From CAZJBS01 sp964544475 (GTDB lineage: Bacteria; CLD3; SB21): 6,854 nucleotides of DNA. The translations under genes were made by a program, and so were the position numbers. This document shows, in pieces, positions 1 to 6,694 of the stretch; positions within the stretch are counted from its first letter, which is position 1; each line of letters opens with the position of its first letter. The stretch covers positions 1 through 6,854 of the forward strand of contig CAZJBS010000067.1 of the NCBI GenBank assembly GCA_964544475.1, given 5' to 3'. The notes under the pieces are model-generated. The model was not told where the DNA came from and searched no databases. It saw nothing but the letters and a program-made list of their open reading frames with translations.

Positions 1-648
1 TCAATTACTCTTCCCAAGAAGCCATTCGCACCAGCGGTCAATCCCCTCCCCCGTCGTGCACGACGTTTCAAATACGGTCAACGACGGATTGATCTTGCCG
101 GCATTCTGTTTCAGGGTGTTGATGTCGCACGGCACATAGGGCAGCAGATCGGTCTTGTTGATGACGAGCGCGGACGACTGCTGAAACATTTTCGGATACT
201 TGAGCGGTTTGTCGTCGCCTTCCGTCACGCTGAGCACCGCCACCTTGAACTGTTCCCCCAGATCGTACCCGGCCGGGCACACAAGGTTGCCGACATTTTC
301 GATGATCACCATGTCCAGCCGGCTGATATCCAACTGGCCGAGCGCATCCCTTACGAGATTGGCCTCGAGGTGACAGGCGCCATTGGTGACAATCTGGACC
401 ACGGGCACGCCGTATTGGGCCACGCGCCGGGCGTCGAGATCGGTCTGCACATCGCCTTCGATGACGCCGATGCGAACGCGGTCCTTCAGCGCCGCCAGCG
501 TGCGTTCGACGAGGCTCGTCTTCCCGGAGCCGGGTGAACTCACCAGATTGATGACCAGCACGCGGCCGGCGGCAAACTTCTCACGGTTAAGCCGGGCGAT
601 TTCGTCGTTTTTTTCGAGTATCTTGCGTTCAACCGTCACCACGCTCAT
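1..648 (-). CDS. hypB: HypB, GTPase and nickel chaperone for [NiFe]-hydrogenase maturation
   Basis: HypB is a cytoplasmic SIMIBI-class GTPase that, with HypA, inserts nickel into the hydrogenase large subunit after the Fe(CN)2CO group is in place. The 215-residue protein shows a P-loop (SPGSGKTS, residues 38-45), a guanine-specificity NKTD (164-167), and the G-domain metal site formed by adjacent Cys92-His93 and by Cys124 in NVGNLVCP. The N-terminal CxxCGC nickel site of E. coli HypB and the His-rich stretch of rhizobial HypB are both absent; only a short helix precedes the P-loop, as in many compact HypBs. The start is supported by a strong GGAGGAGG at 656-663, seven bases upstream. The stop is the last codon before the window edge, so the gene is complete. 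It is separated from hypA by a GIY-YIG cassette, and I see no clear promoter of its own. Its target here is presumably HyaB. Confidence 0.97.
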   Translation of the reverse strand: MSVVTVERKILEKNDEIARLNREKFAAGRVLVINLVSSPGSGKTSLVERTLAALKDRVRIGVIEGDVQTDLDARRVAQYGVPVVQIVTNGACHLEANLVRDALGQLDISRLDMVIIENVGNLVCPAGYDLGEQFKVAVLSVTEGDDKPLKYPKMFQQSSALVINKTDLLPYVPCDINTLKQNAGKINPSLTVFETSCTTGEGIDRWCEWLLGKSN

Positions 649-706
649 ACGGGTTCCTCCTCCGTGATTAATCGTCTCATAATTAGTGTTATCATCTCAA
701 CCCAAA

Positions 707-745
707 CCTTCATGGTGAGCCCCGCCGAGCGGGGAACCATGAAGG
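707..745. repeat. Strong palindrome downstream of the GIY-YIG gene
   Basis: The outer arms CCTTCATGGT (707-716) and ACCATGAAGG (736-745) are perfectly complementary over 10 bp. An inner stem CCCCGC (720-725) / GCGGGG (729-734) closes on a 3-nt loop. On the minus strand it follows the GIY-YIG stop codon but has no U-run after it, so it is not a standard intrinsic terminator. Its form resembles the dispersed REP-like palindromes of many environmental bacterial genomes. Confidence 0.75.
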
Positions 746-767
746 GCGAGCCATTAACCACCTGAAC

Positions 768-1082
768 TCATTTTTTCTTCTTCGCAAAATGGCTTTCATT
801 CTTACATTCAGCCAATTCATGCAACAGGCTGAAGTCCCCCTTGATCAACGCTTCTTTCTTGGCTCGTGTCCAAGTCTTGATCTGGCGTTCCGCGGCCATA
901 GCGTCGAGATACGTCGGAAAGGGCTGCGACCACATCAATGTAACAGGCCGCCGAGTCGACGTATATCCACCGTAGACTCCATTCTGGTGTTCCCACAAAC
1001 GGTGGTCTAACTCTTTGTCCGTCTTGCCTGTATAGTAGCTTCCATCGGCGCAAAGTAAGATGTAAACAAATGCTGAATGCAT
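768..1082 (-). CDS. Small GIY-YIG nuclease-family protein (UPF0213/YhbQ-like)
   Basis: This 104-residue protein is a stand-alone GIY-YIG domain. The signature appears as VYI (residues 6-8) and YTG (17-19), followed by Arg28 and His32 in RLWEHQNG and by the metal-binding Glu65 in AERQIKTW; the segment KTWTRAKKEALI (69-80) is typical of the UPF0213 subfamily. It ends in four lysines. The family fold cuts DNA, but the cellular role of these small members is poorly defined and no substrate can be read from sequence. The start at 1082 puts the domain at the usual distance from the N-terminus, though no clear Shine-Dalgarno precedes it; a palindrome (1100-1127) sits 17 bases upstream. The gene interrupts hypA and hypB and has no expected role in hydrogenase maturation. 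Its G+C is about 50%, well below hypB, which suggests separate acquisition. Confidence 0.9.
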   Translation of the reverse strand: MHSAFVYILLCADGSYYTGKTDKELDHRLWEHQNGVYGGYTSTRRPVTLMWSQPFPTYLDAMAAERQIKTWTRAKKEALIKGDFSLLHELAECKNESHFAKKKK

Positions 1083-1099
1083 CGGTGTTGTTGTAGATG

Positions 1100-1127
1100 T
1101 TCACCCCTCGACTCCGCTCGGGGTGAA
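1100..1127. repeat. Palindrome upstream of the GIY-YIG gene, TCGACTCCGCTC loop
   Basis: Arms TTCACCCC (1100-1107) and GGGGTGAA (1120-1127) are perfect 8-bp complements around a 12-nt loop TCGACTCCGCTC. A loop of the same pattern, TCGACTTTGCTC, between C-rich and G-rich arms recurs in the array at 6391-6402 and again 118 bases later. The two are probably members of one dispersed palindrome family. Confidence 0.75.
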
Positions 1128-1161
1128 ACTTAGCGACTCTAACTGAGTTATGTTAGTCCTA

Positions 1162-1512
1162 TTATGAGACCGTTGATATTTCGATTTCCGTGATCTGCAT
1201 TTCATGACCTGAAATAACCCGTGTTTCCGTGCCGTGGCATTGGCCGCACTCCATGAATCCAAATTCGGTCCGGGTCACTTCGCCGCACTGCCGGCAGGCG
1301 ATCCGGAAAGGCACGGATTCGATGGCGAGCGTCGCGCCCTGCAGGTCGGTGTGCGAGACCAGCGCTTCAAAACAAAACCTGAGCGACTCGGGTTCGATGC
1401 CCGAGCATTCGCCGATTTTGAGGCGTATGGCTTTGACACGGCCGCGGCCATCCGGCGGCAGATGCTGCCGGGTGATTTCGATGATATTTTCGGCGATGGA
1501 TGCTTCGTGCAT
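1162..1512 (-). CDS. hypA: HypA, nickel-delivery and zinc-binding hydrogenase maturation factor
   Basis: HypA passes nickel, with HypB, to the apo large subunit in the cytoplasm. From the chosen start the protein is 116 residues, normal for the family. It opens with Met-His-Glu, whose N-terminal amine and His2 form the nickel site. It continues with the conserved block RLKIGECSGIEPESLRF (30-46) and a zinc site made of Cys73-x2-Cys76 and Cys89-x2-Cys92. The reading frame is open to an ATG at 1570-1572, adding 20 residues, but that version would bury the Met-His nickel site, and a sigma70-like promoter (1558-1586) would start transcripts downstream of it. I therefore place the start at 1510-1512; the nearest SD-like sequence is weak and distant. 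The stop codon lies within the right inverted repeat of the GIY-YIG cassette. Confidence 0.96.
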   Translation of the reverse strand: MHEASIAENIIEITRQHLPPDGRGRVKAIRLKIGECSGIEPESLRFCFEALVSHTDLQGATLAIESVPFRIACRQCGEVTRTEFGFMECGQCHGTETRVISGHEMQITEIEISTVS

Positions 1513-1557
1513 GTTATGTATGAACTTCCCGGGTAAACGATCGTCGTCCGACGTTTC

Positions 1558-1586
1558 AATATACCCCGCCATTTGAATCGCGGCAA
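1558..1586 (-). promoter_or_regulatory. Sigma70-like promoter for hypA
   Basis: On the minus strand a TTGCCG -35 box (1581-1586) and a TATATT -10 box (1558-1563) are separated by 17 bases. Transcription would start near 1551, about 40 bases before the hypA start codon. The -10 and following bases (TATATTGAAAC) are identical to those just upstream of the protease gene at 6289-6299. It would let hypA and hypB be made independently of the hya block. Confidence 0.5.
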
Positions 1587-1668
1587 TGACAATTCTCAGG
1601 AAGTCGATCGACCCGGAACAAAAGGGAACCTGCCAAAAACGTGCGGGGTTGGCGTCATTCCCGGCGAA

Positions 1669-2157
1669 TTAGCGGCCCAGCAGTTCATCGATCTCTTTGA
1701 CGACCATGCCGGCCACCGTAGGGACGACAGCCTCCACCGTCGGCGTCAGTGTCACCGACACATCCGGCGGAAGCTCCACGGTCACGGCATACAGCGTGAC
1801 GTCCGGTTCCTCCCCAAACAGATAAAACGCATCCAGCAGGTCTTTCAACCCGATGTCGTGCGCGGTCAATGTGCGCGGATAGTCTTTGGAGAATTTCGGT
1901 GAAAGACGGCGAACGGTACCGGGAGGCCCGCCGTCGGCTGAAGCGTCGATGAGGATGATCTTGCCGGCTTCCCGCATGTCGGGGAGCAACATCAGACCGC
2001 CGGTACCGCCGTCCATGCACATCACGGGATCCGGGAGAGTCATTTTTTCCAGGGCACGCACCACATGAACGCCGACGCCTTCGTCGCCCATCAGCACATT
2101 ACCGATGCCGAGTACCAGGATGGGAGCGCTATTTCTTGAGTACGTCTTCGCGCTCAA
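1669..2157 (-). CDS. hyaD: HyaD-type hydrogenase maturation endopeptidase (peptidase family M52)
   Basis: HyaD removes the C-terminal peptide of the large subunit once nickel is in place, which lets the subunit fold and pair with the small subunit. The 162-residue protein has the family opening GIGNVLMGDEGVGV (17-30) with Glu26, then Asp71 in ILIDASADGG and His100 in TAHDIG. These match the three nickel-sensing residues known from HybD (Glu, Asp, His). The start appears to be TTG at 2155-2157: a GGAGG at 2166-2170 lies eight bases upstream, and no ATG or GTG lies between it and the GIGN motif. This gives a 29-base overlap with the end of hyaC, implying translational coupling. Its position next to hyaABC makes HyaB its likely substrate. 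The N-terminal dozen residues before the first strand are unconserved. Confidence 0.95.
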   Translation of the reverse strand: MSAKTYSRNSAPILVLGIGNVLMGDEGVGVHVVRALEKMTLPDPVMCMDGGTGGLMLLPDMREAGKIILIDASADGGPPGTVRRLSPKFSKDYPRTLTAHDIGLKDLLDAFYLFGEEPDVTLYAVTVELPPDVSVTLTPTVEAVVPTVAGMVVKEIDELLGR

Positions 2158-2806
2158 ACTTCCATCCTCCCACCATCGAAGACGTCGTACCGCGTCCTTC
2201 CACGTAGTCGTGGTAAAACACCAGGTAGACGTGGATGATCACAAACACGACAAAGAACCACATGAATACGTGGTGCCATTGCCGCACCGCAAAATCCCCG
2301 CCCATCGCCGGAATGACCCACGCAAACATCCGTGGCAGAAAGGATGAACTCATGCTCGAATACAGGGCAAACCCGGTGAAACACTGGAATAGAAACACAA
2401 GAAACGACAGGAAATACACGAATCCGGCCAGGCTGTTGTGCCCGACGGATATCGTGCCTTCAATGCGCTTCGCCTGGAAGACGTCCACTTTCAGCACTTC
2501 CCCGATTTCCTTCCACTGGGACTTTTTCAGCGGGAAAAAATTGCCCCATCGGGCAAACGTATTGCCCACAAATCCCCAGTAAATGCGAACAAGGAAGTTG
2601 AAGAAAAAGACAAATCCGGTCACGAAATGCAGAAACCTCGCCGTGCCAAACCAGTATTGCTGGTAGGCTTCCGCCGAATACGTCAGGGCGACCGGCCGCC
2701 CGACGATGTATCCCGTCACGATCAGCACCGCCACGCAGATGGCGTTGACCCAGTGATACAGGCGTACCGGGAATTCCCACACATACAGACGTTTATATGC
2801 GCTCAT
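2129..2806 (-). CDS. hyaC: Ni/Fe-hydrogenase b-type cytochrome subunit
   Basis: HyaC is the integral membrane di-heme cytochrome b that anchors the hydrogenase at the outer face of the inner membrane and passes electrons from H2 to quinone. The 225-residue protein has four predicted membrane helices, near residues 19-37, 58-79, 126-149 and 178-200. Candidate heme-ligand histidines are His18 (RLYHW), His60 (RFLHF), His178/His179 (QWHHV) and His192 (IIHVY); His123 and His199 are also present. The C-terminal DYVEGRG segment is typical of the family. The start has GAGGAG at 2812-2817, five bases upstream, and this site overlaps the hyaB stop codon, so translation of the two is probably coupled. 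The intergenic gap is nine bases. Confidence 0.97.
   Translation of the reverse strand: MSAYKRLYVWEFPVRLYHWVNAICVAVLIVTGYIVGRPVALTYSAEAYQQYWFGTARFLHFVTGFVFFFNFLVRIYWGFVGNTFARWGNFFPLKKSQWKEIGEVLKVDVFQAKRIEGTISVGHNSLAGFVYFLSFLVFLFQCFTGFALYSSMSSSFLPRMFAWVIPAMGGDFAVRQWHHVFMWFFVVFVIIHVYLVFYHDYVEGRGTTSSMVGGWKFEREDVLKK
2166..2170 (-). promoter_or_regulatory. Ribosome binding site that fixes the TTG start of hyaD
   Basis: GGAGG on the minus strand, inside the end of hyaC, sits eight bases from a TTG codon. No ATG or GTG exists in frame before the conserved GIGN motif, so this site is the main support for a TTG start. Confidence 0.6.
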
Positions 2807-2815
2807 GGCGTCTCC

Positions 2816-4531
<1,716 letters not shown>

Positions 4532-4532
4532 G

Positions 4533-5630
4533 TTACTTGCCTCCTTCCTGTGACTCTTCCTTGTGTTCCTGGATGGTCTTGCGTTTGCGGAAATTGGTTG
4601 TCAGAGCGTGGGCGGCGACGCCCGCGGCGGCGGCAATGCCGACCGCAGTACCCACCGAATCGGCCGTCGATTCGATGCCAAAACCGGGGAACGTCGCCAG
4701 ATGACGGTAGAAGGGGCCGTTGTCCCAGAATTGGTTTTCGCTGCACCCGATACAACCGTGCCCCGACTGGATCGGATAACTCACGCCACCGTTCCATTTG
4801 GTCACGGCGCAGGCATTGTAGGTCACCGGGCCGCGGCAACCCATCTTGTAGAGGCAGTATCCTTTGCGGGCTTTTTCGTCGTCCCAGGATTCCACGAATA
4901 GCCCCGCGTCGTAGTACGGACGGCGGTAACAGGTGTCGTGCACGCGGCGTCCGTAGAATTCTTTGGGGCGGCCCTGGCCGTCGAGTTCCGGTATTTTACC
5001 GAACATGATAATATGCGTGACAATGGCCGTCATGACGTCGGCGATCGGCGGGCATCCGGGCACATTGATGACGGGCTTGGACGTCAGCTTGTTGATCGGC
5101 GTGGCGCCCGTCGGATTGGGTTTGGCGTTTTGCACGCAGCCGTAGGAGGCGCAATTGCCCCAGGCAATGATGGCCGCGGCGTCTTTGGCGGCTTCGGCGA
5201 AAATATCCTCCGCCGTTTTTCCGCCGATGATACAATACACGCCGTCGTCATTGACGGGTACGGAACCCTCGACGAGCAGAATGTACTGACCTTTGTATTT
5301 TTCCATCGTGTCGCGTTTGCTCTTTTCAGCCTGGTGGCCGGACGGGGCCATCAGCGTCTCGGTGTAGTCGAGGGATATCGTATCCAGGACGACGTCGGCG
5401 GCAATCGGGTGCGAACTCCGGATAAAGGATTCGCTGCAGCACGTGCATTCCTGGAAATGAAGCCAGATCACCGGCGGGCGTTGCTTCTTCTCGAAAGCCT
5501 GCACGACGCGGGATACGCCGGTCGCTTCGATGCCGGCCAACGCCGCCGCGTAACTGCAGAATCTCAGAAAGTCGCGCCGCGAGTAGCCTTTGGCCTCCAT
5601 GTGTTCTTTGATGGATGGCAAACGGGACAT
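4533..5630 (-). CDS. hyaA: [NiFe]-hydrogenase small subunit, six-cysteine proximal cluster (group 1d type)
   Basis: HyaA carries the three Fe-S clusters that take electrons from the active site to the cytochrome. The 365-residue precursor starts with a Tat signal peptide (SRRDFLRF, 17-24, then a hydrophobic segment). The proximal cluster has Cys62, Cys64 and Cys65 (ECTCC), Cys160 and Cys165 (GNCASYGC), and Cys193 (PGCPP). Cys64 and Cys160 or Cys165 are the supernumerary pair that gives the [4Fe-3S] cluster of oxygen-tolerant enzymes. The distal cluster uses His231, Cys234, Cys259 and Cys265; the medial [3Fe-4S] uses Cys274, Cys293 and Cys296. A C-terminal hydrophobic helix (about 324-343), followed by a basic, charged tail, anchors it next to HyaC. 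GAGGAG lies eight bases before the ATG. It is first in the hyaABCD block and is preceded by a 205-base control region. Confidence 0.99.
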   Translation of the reverse strand: MSRLPSIKEHMEAKGYSRRDFLRFCSYAAALAGIEATGVSRVVQAFEKKQRPPVIWLHFQECTCCSESFIRSSHPIAADVVLDTISLDYTETLMAPSGHQAEKSKRDTMEKYKGQYILLVEGSVPVNDDGVYCIIGGKTAEDIFAEAAKDAAAIIAWGNCASYGCVQNAKPNPTGATPINKLTSKPVINVPGCPPIADVMTAIVTHIIMFGKIPELDGQGRPKEFYGRRVHDTCYRRPYYDAGLFVESWDDEKARKGYCLYKMGCRGPVTYNACAVTKWNGGVSYPIQSGHGCIGCSENQFWDNGPFYRHLATFPGFGIESTADSVGTAVGIAAAAGVAAHALTTNFRKRKTIQEHKEESQEGGK

Positions 5631-5676
5631 GGCACGTTCTCCTCAACAAAGTGAATAGGTGTGGTTTTCGCGGGCC

Positions 5677-5700
5677 CTGAGTTTCAGGAATTGAAACCAG
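5677..5700. promoter_or_regulatory. Hairpin in the presumed hyaA leader
   Basis: The arms GTTTCA (5681-5686) and TGAAAC (5692-5697) flank a 5-base loop, extended by CTG/CAG with one bulged base. It lies 46 bases upstream of the hyaA start codon, so it would form in the 5' untranslated RNA if transcription starts upstream. A role in mRNA stability or as a protein site is possible; neither is shown. Confidence 0.3.
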
Positions 5701-5759
5701 AAAGGAAGATAAAGGAACTTATTCGATGAGCCCGGAGATGTGTATTGAAATCAAAATAA

Positions 5760-5775
5760 GGCAGGGGTTGGGCCG
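5760..5775 (-). promoter_or_regulatory. Possible sigma54-type promoter for hyaABCD
   Basis: The minus strand reads CGGCCC-AACCC-CTGCC, giving the invariant GG and GC exactly ten bases apart, as in TGGCAC-N5-TTGCW. Four other consensus positions mismatch. The start would fall near 5749, giving a leader of about 118 bases. Sigma54 control with an NtrC-family activator is known for some uptake hydrogenases (HoxA/HupR systems). No good sigma70 pair was seen in this gap. Confidence 0.3.
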
Positions 5776-5778
5776 AAC

Positions 5779-5796
5779 AAATGACAAATGTCATTT
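5779..5796. promoter_or_regulatory. Operator-like palindrome, TGACA/TGTCA half-sites
   Basis: Perfect 8-bp arms AAATGACA (5779-5786) and TGTCATTT (5789-5796) are separated by AA, upstream of hyaA and next to the possible sigma54 promoter. It has the size and symmetry of a dimeric regulator site. The regulator is not in the window. Confidence 0.5.
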
Positions 5797-5801
5797 TTGA
5801 A

Positions 5802-5811
5802 CGGTATACCG
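5802..5811. promoter_or_regulatory. Second palindrome, CGGTATACCG
   Basis: A perfect 10-bp palindrome five bases from the TGACA/TGTCA site. Short T and A runs (5793-5798 and 5815-5820) could extend it as a weak stem across mismatched bases. It could be a second operator or part of a weak end signal for the upstream protease gene. Confidence 0.35.
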
Positions 5812-5835
5812 GAAAAAAATAGCCTTTATTACTTT

Positions 5836-6288
5836 TTAGTAACGGCTGATGAGTTTAATATCTTCCATGATTTTTTCAATAACCGATGGGATGGCGTGGT
5901 TGACGGCGGCGGTCAGGCCTTCGCCCATGGAAAAATCGGCCCCTTCGATGCCGTATATGACGAAGAAAGGAGGCAGTGTGCCCAGCGTTCGCGACATTTC
6001 CACGGCTTCGGCGAGGCTGAAGTCGTGGGATGAATAGTTGAAGAATTTGGATGGAATGGATTCCCGATGAGCCTCGAGGCGCCAAATCGTGCCGGGCTGT
6101 TCACCGGAATTCACCGCATCGATCACGATCACGGCGTCGTGACCGTCCCATGCGCTCATCAGCCCCGCGCCTTCTCCGCTGTGTTCGAGCACGGTCGCGC
6201 CGGTATTTCGCGCCTGCAGTTGCCGGGCGATTTCGATGCCAACGCCGTCGTCCCGGCGGAAAATATTTCCGATGCCTATGATGATCAT
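5836..6288 (-). CDS. Second hydrogenase maturation protease (family M52), HoxW/HupD-like
   Basis: This 150-residue protein belongs to the nickel-dependent endopeptidases that trim hydrogenase large subunits. It opens with GIGNIFRRDDGVGIEI (5-20); the first nickel-contact position is Asp14 rather than the Glu of HyaD/HybD. The other two are Asp57 (VIVIDAVNSG) and His88 (SSHDFSLAEA). The DDG form, the SSHDFxLAEA segment and the IYGIEGADFSMGEGL block (111-125) recall proteases of cytosolic group 3 hydrogenases more than HyaD. It is therefore quite distinct from the hyaD product here, and may serve another hydrogenase outside the window; acting on HyaB cannot be excluded. The ATG lies only five bases after a TATATT box, with no good SD, so a leaderless transcript is possible. 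It is upstream of hyaA in the same direction, but 205 bases with likely control sites separate them. Confidence 0.93.
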   Translation of the reverse strand: MIIIGIGNIFRRDDGVGIEIARQLQARNTGATVLEHSGEGAGLMSAWDGHDAVIVIDAVNSGEQPGTIWRLEAHRESIPSKFFNYSSHDFSLAEAVEMSRTLGTLPPFFVIYGIEGADFSMGEGLTAAVNHAIPSVIEKIMEDIKLISRY

Positions 6289-6293
6289 GTTTC

Positions 6294-6322
6294 AATATAG
6301 TGATCCTGCGGGTTACAGGAAA
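6294..6322 (-). promoter_or_regulatory. Possible promoter of the 5836-6288 protease gene
   Basis: A TATATT -10 box (6294-6299) lies 17 bases from a weak TTTCCT -35 (6317-6322). The TATATTGAAAC at 6289-6299 is identical to that before hypA. Transcription would begin at or next to the start codon. Confidence 0.35.
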
Positions 6323-6375
6323 GGGCAATACCCCACCGTGACGCTCCCAAGCAGGTGTCTTCTTGCGTCATGAAG

Positions 6376-6419
6376 GCTCCCGCTTCCCCTTCGACTTTGC
6401 TCAGGGCATGCGCGGGAGC
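6376..6419. repeat. Long hairpin within repeat unit, TCGACTTTGCTC loop
   Basis: Outer arms GCTCCCGC and GCGGGAGC enclose an inner stem CCCT (6387-6390) / AGGG (6403-6406) and a loop TCGACTTTGCTC. The loop differs at only two positions from that of the palindrome at 1100-1127. An identical copy starts at 6494 and runs into the N gap. Confidence 0.75.
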
Positions 6420-6455
6420 GACATGGGTCCTTCTTTCTTCCGTTCTTGTCTTGTC

Positions 6456-6476
6456 ACACCCGCGACAAGCGGGTGT
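6456..6476. repeat. GC-rich hairpin, copy 1
   Basis: ACACCCGC and GCGGGTGT arms, 8 bp and perfect, around loop GACAA. No T-run follows on either strand, so it is not an ordinary intrinsic terminator. Related copies lie at 6674-6694 and 6824-6843. Confidence 0.7.
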
Positions 6477-6536
6477 CTCCGTGCGTCATGAAGGCTCCCG
6501 CTTCCCCTTCGACTTTGCTCAGGGCATGCGCGGGAG

Positions 6537-6636
6537 NNNNNNNNNNNNNNNNNNNNNNNNNNNNNNNNNNNNNNNNNNNNNNNNNNNNNNNNNNNNNNNN
6601 NNNNNNNNNNNNNNNNNNNNNNNNNNNNNNNNNNNN
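6537..6636. other. Assembly gap of 100 N
   Basis: The N run is exactly 100 long, a conventional placeholder for a gap of unknown size. The bases before and after it are consecutive in the 118-bp repeat unit, so the real content is probably zero or more whole units. Confidence 0.95.
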
Positions 6637-6673
6637 CGACATGGGTCCTTCTTTCTTCCGTTCTTGCCTTGTC

Positions 6674-6694
6674 ACACCCGCGGAAAGCGGGTGT
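6674..6694. repeat. GC-rich hairpin, copy 2
   Basis: Same 8-bp arms as the copy at 6456, with loop GGAAA. It is followed by CTCGATTTCG, which also follows copy 3, so the shared unit is longer than the hairpin itself. Confidence 0.7.

Larger units (their letters stand above)
674..1170. mobile_element. Putative GIY-YIG cassette bounded by 10-bp inverted repeats
   Basis: The outer ends are GTCTCATAAT (674-683) and its exact reverse complement ATTATGAGAC (1161-1170). Inside lie a perfect-armed hairpin (707-745), the GIY-YIG gene (768-1082) and a second hairpin (1100-1127). The right end overlaps the last codons and the TAA stop of hypA. Base composition drops here: 149 G+C of 300 at 781-1080 against 189 of 300 at 241-540 in hypB. 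No target-site duplication is visible. Calling it mobile is inference; the repeats and the composition shift are seen directly. Confidence 0.4.

Noticed and set aside
649..700. A separate promoter for hypB.
   Set aside because: A TTGAGA box exists, but no -10 box lies at acceptable spacing. The A/T-rich bases here are partly explained by the cassette's inverted repeat.
817..1104. A 95-codon frame starting at GTG next to the palindrome, overlapping the GIY-YIG gene.
   Set aside because: It is in another frame and shows no motif, whereas the 768-1082 frame has the whole GIY-YIG signature.
1513..1572. A 20-residue N-terminal extension of HypA.
   Set aside because: The Met-His nickel site must be at the true N-terminus, and the best promoter starts transcription downstream of the extension's ATG.
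1654..1668. GTCATTCCCGGCGAA just after hyaD, similar to a common dispersed bacterial repeat.
   Set aside because: Only a short fragment with no complementary arm nearby in this window, so chance cannot be excluded.
5677..5700. Resemblance of GTTTCAAT on the minus strand to a CRISPR repeat end.
   Set aside because: A single occurrence with no regularly spaced copies and no spacers.
5793..5820. An intrinsic terminator for the upstream protease gene.
   Set aside because: The stem would need three mismatched positions on each side, its core is a loopless palindrome, and the T-run lies on the 5' side in the transcript. It fits an operator better.
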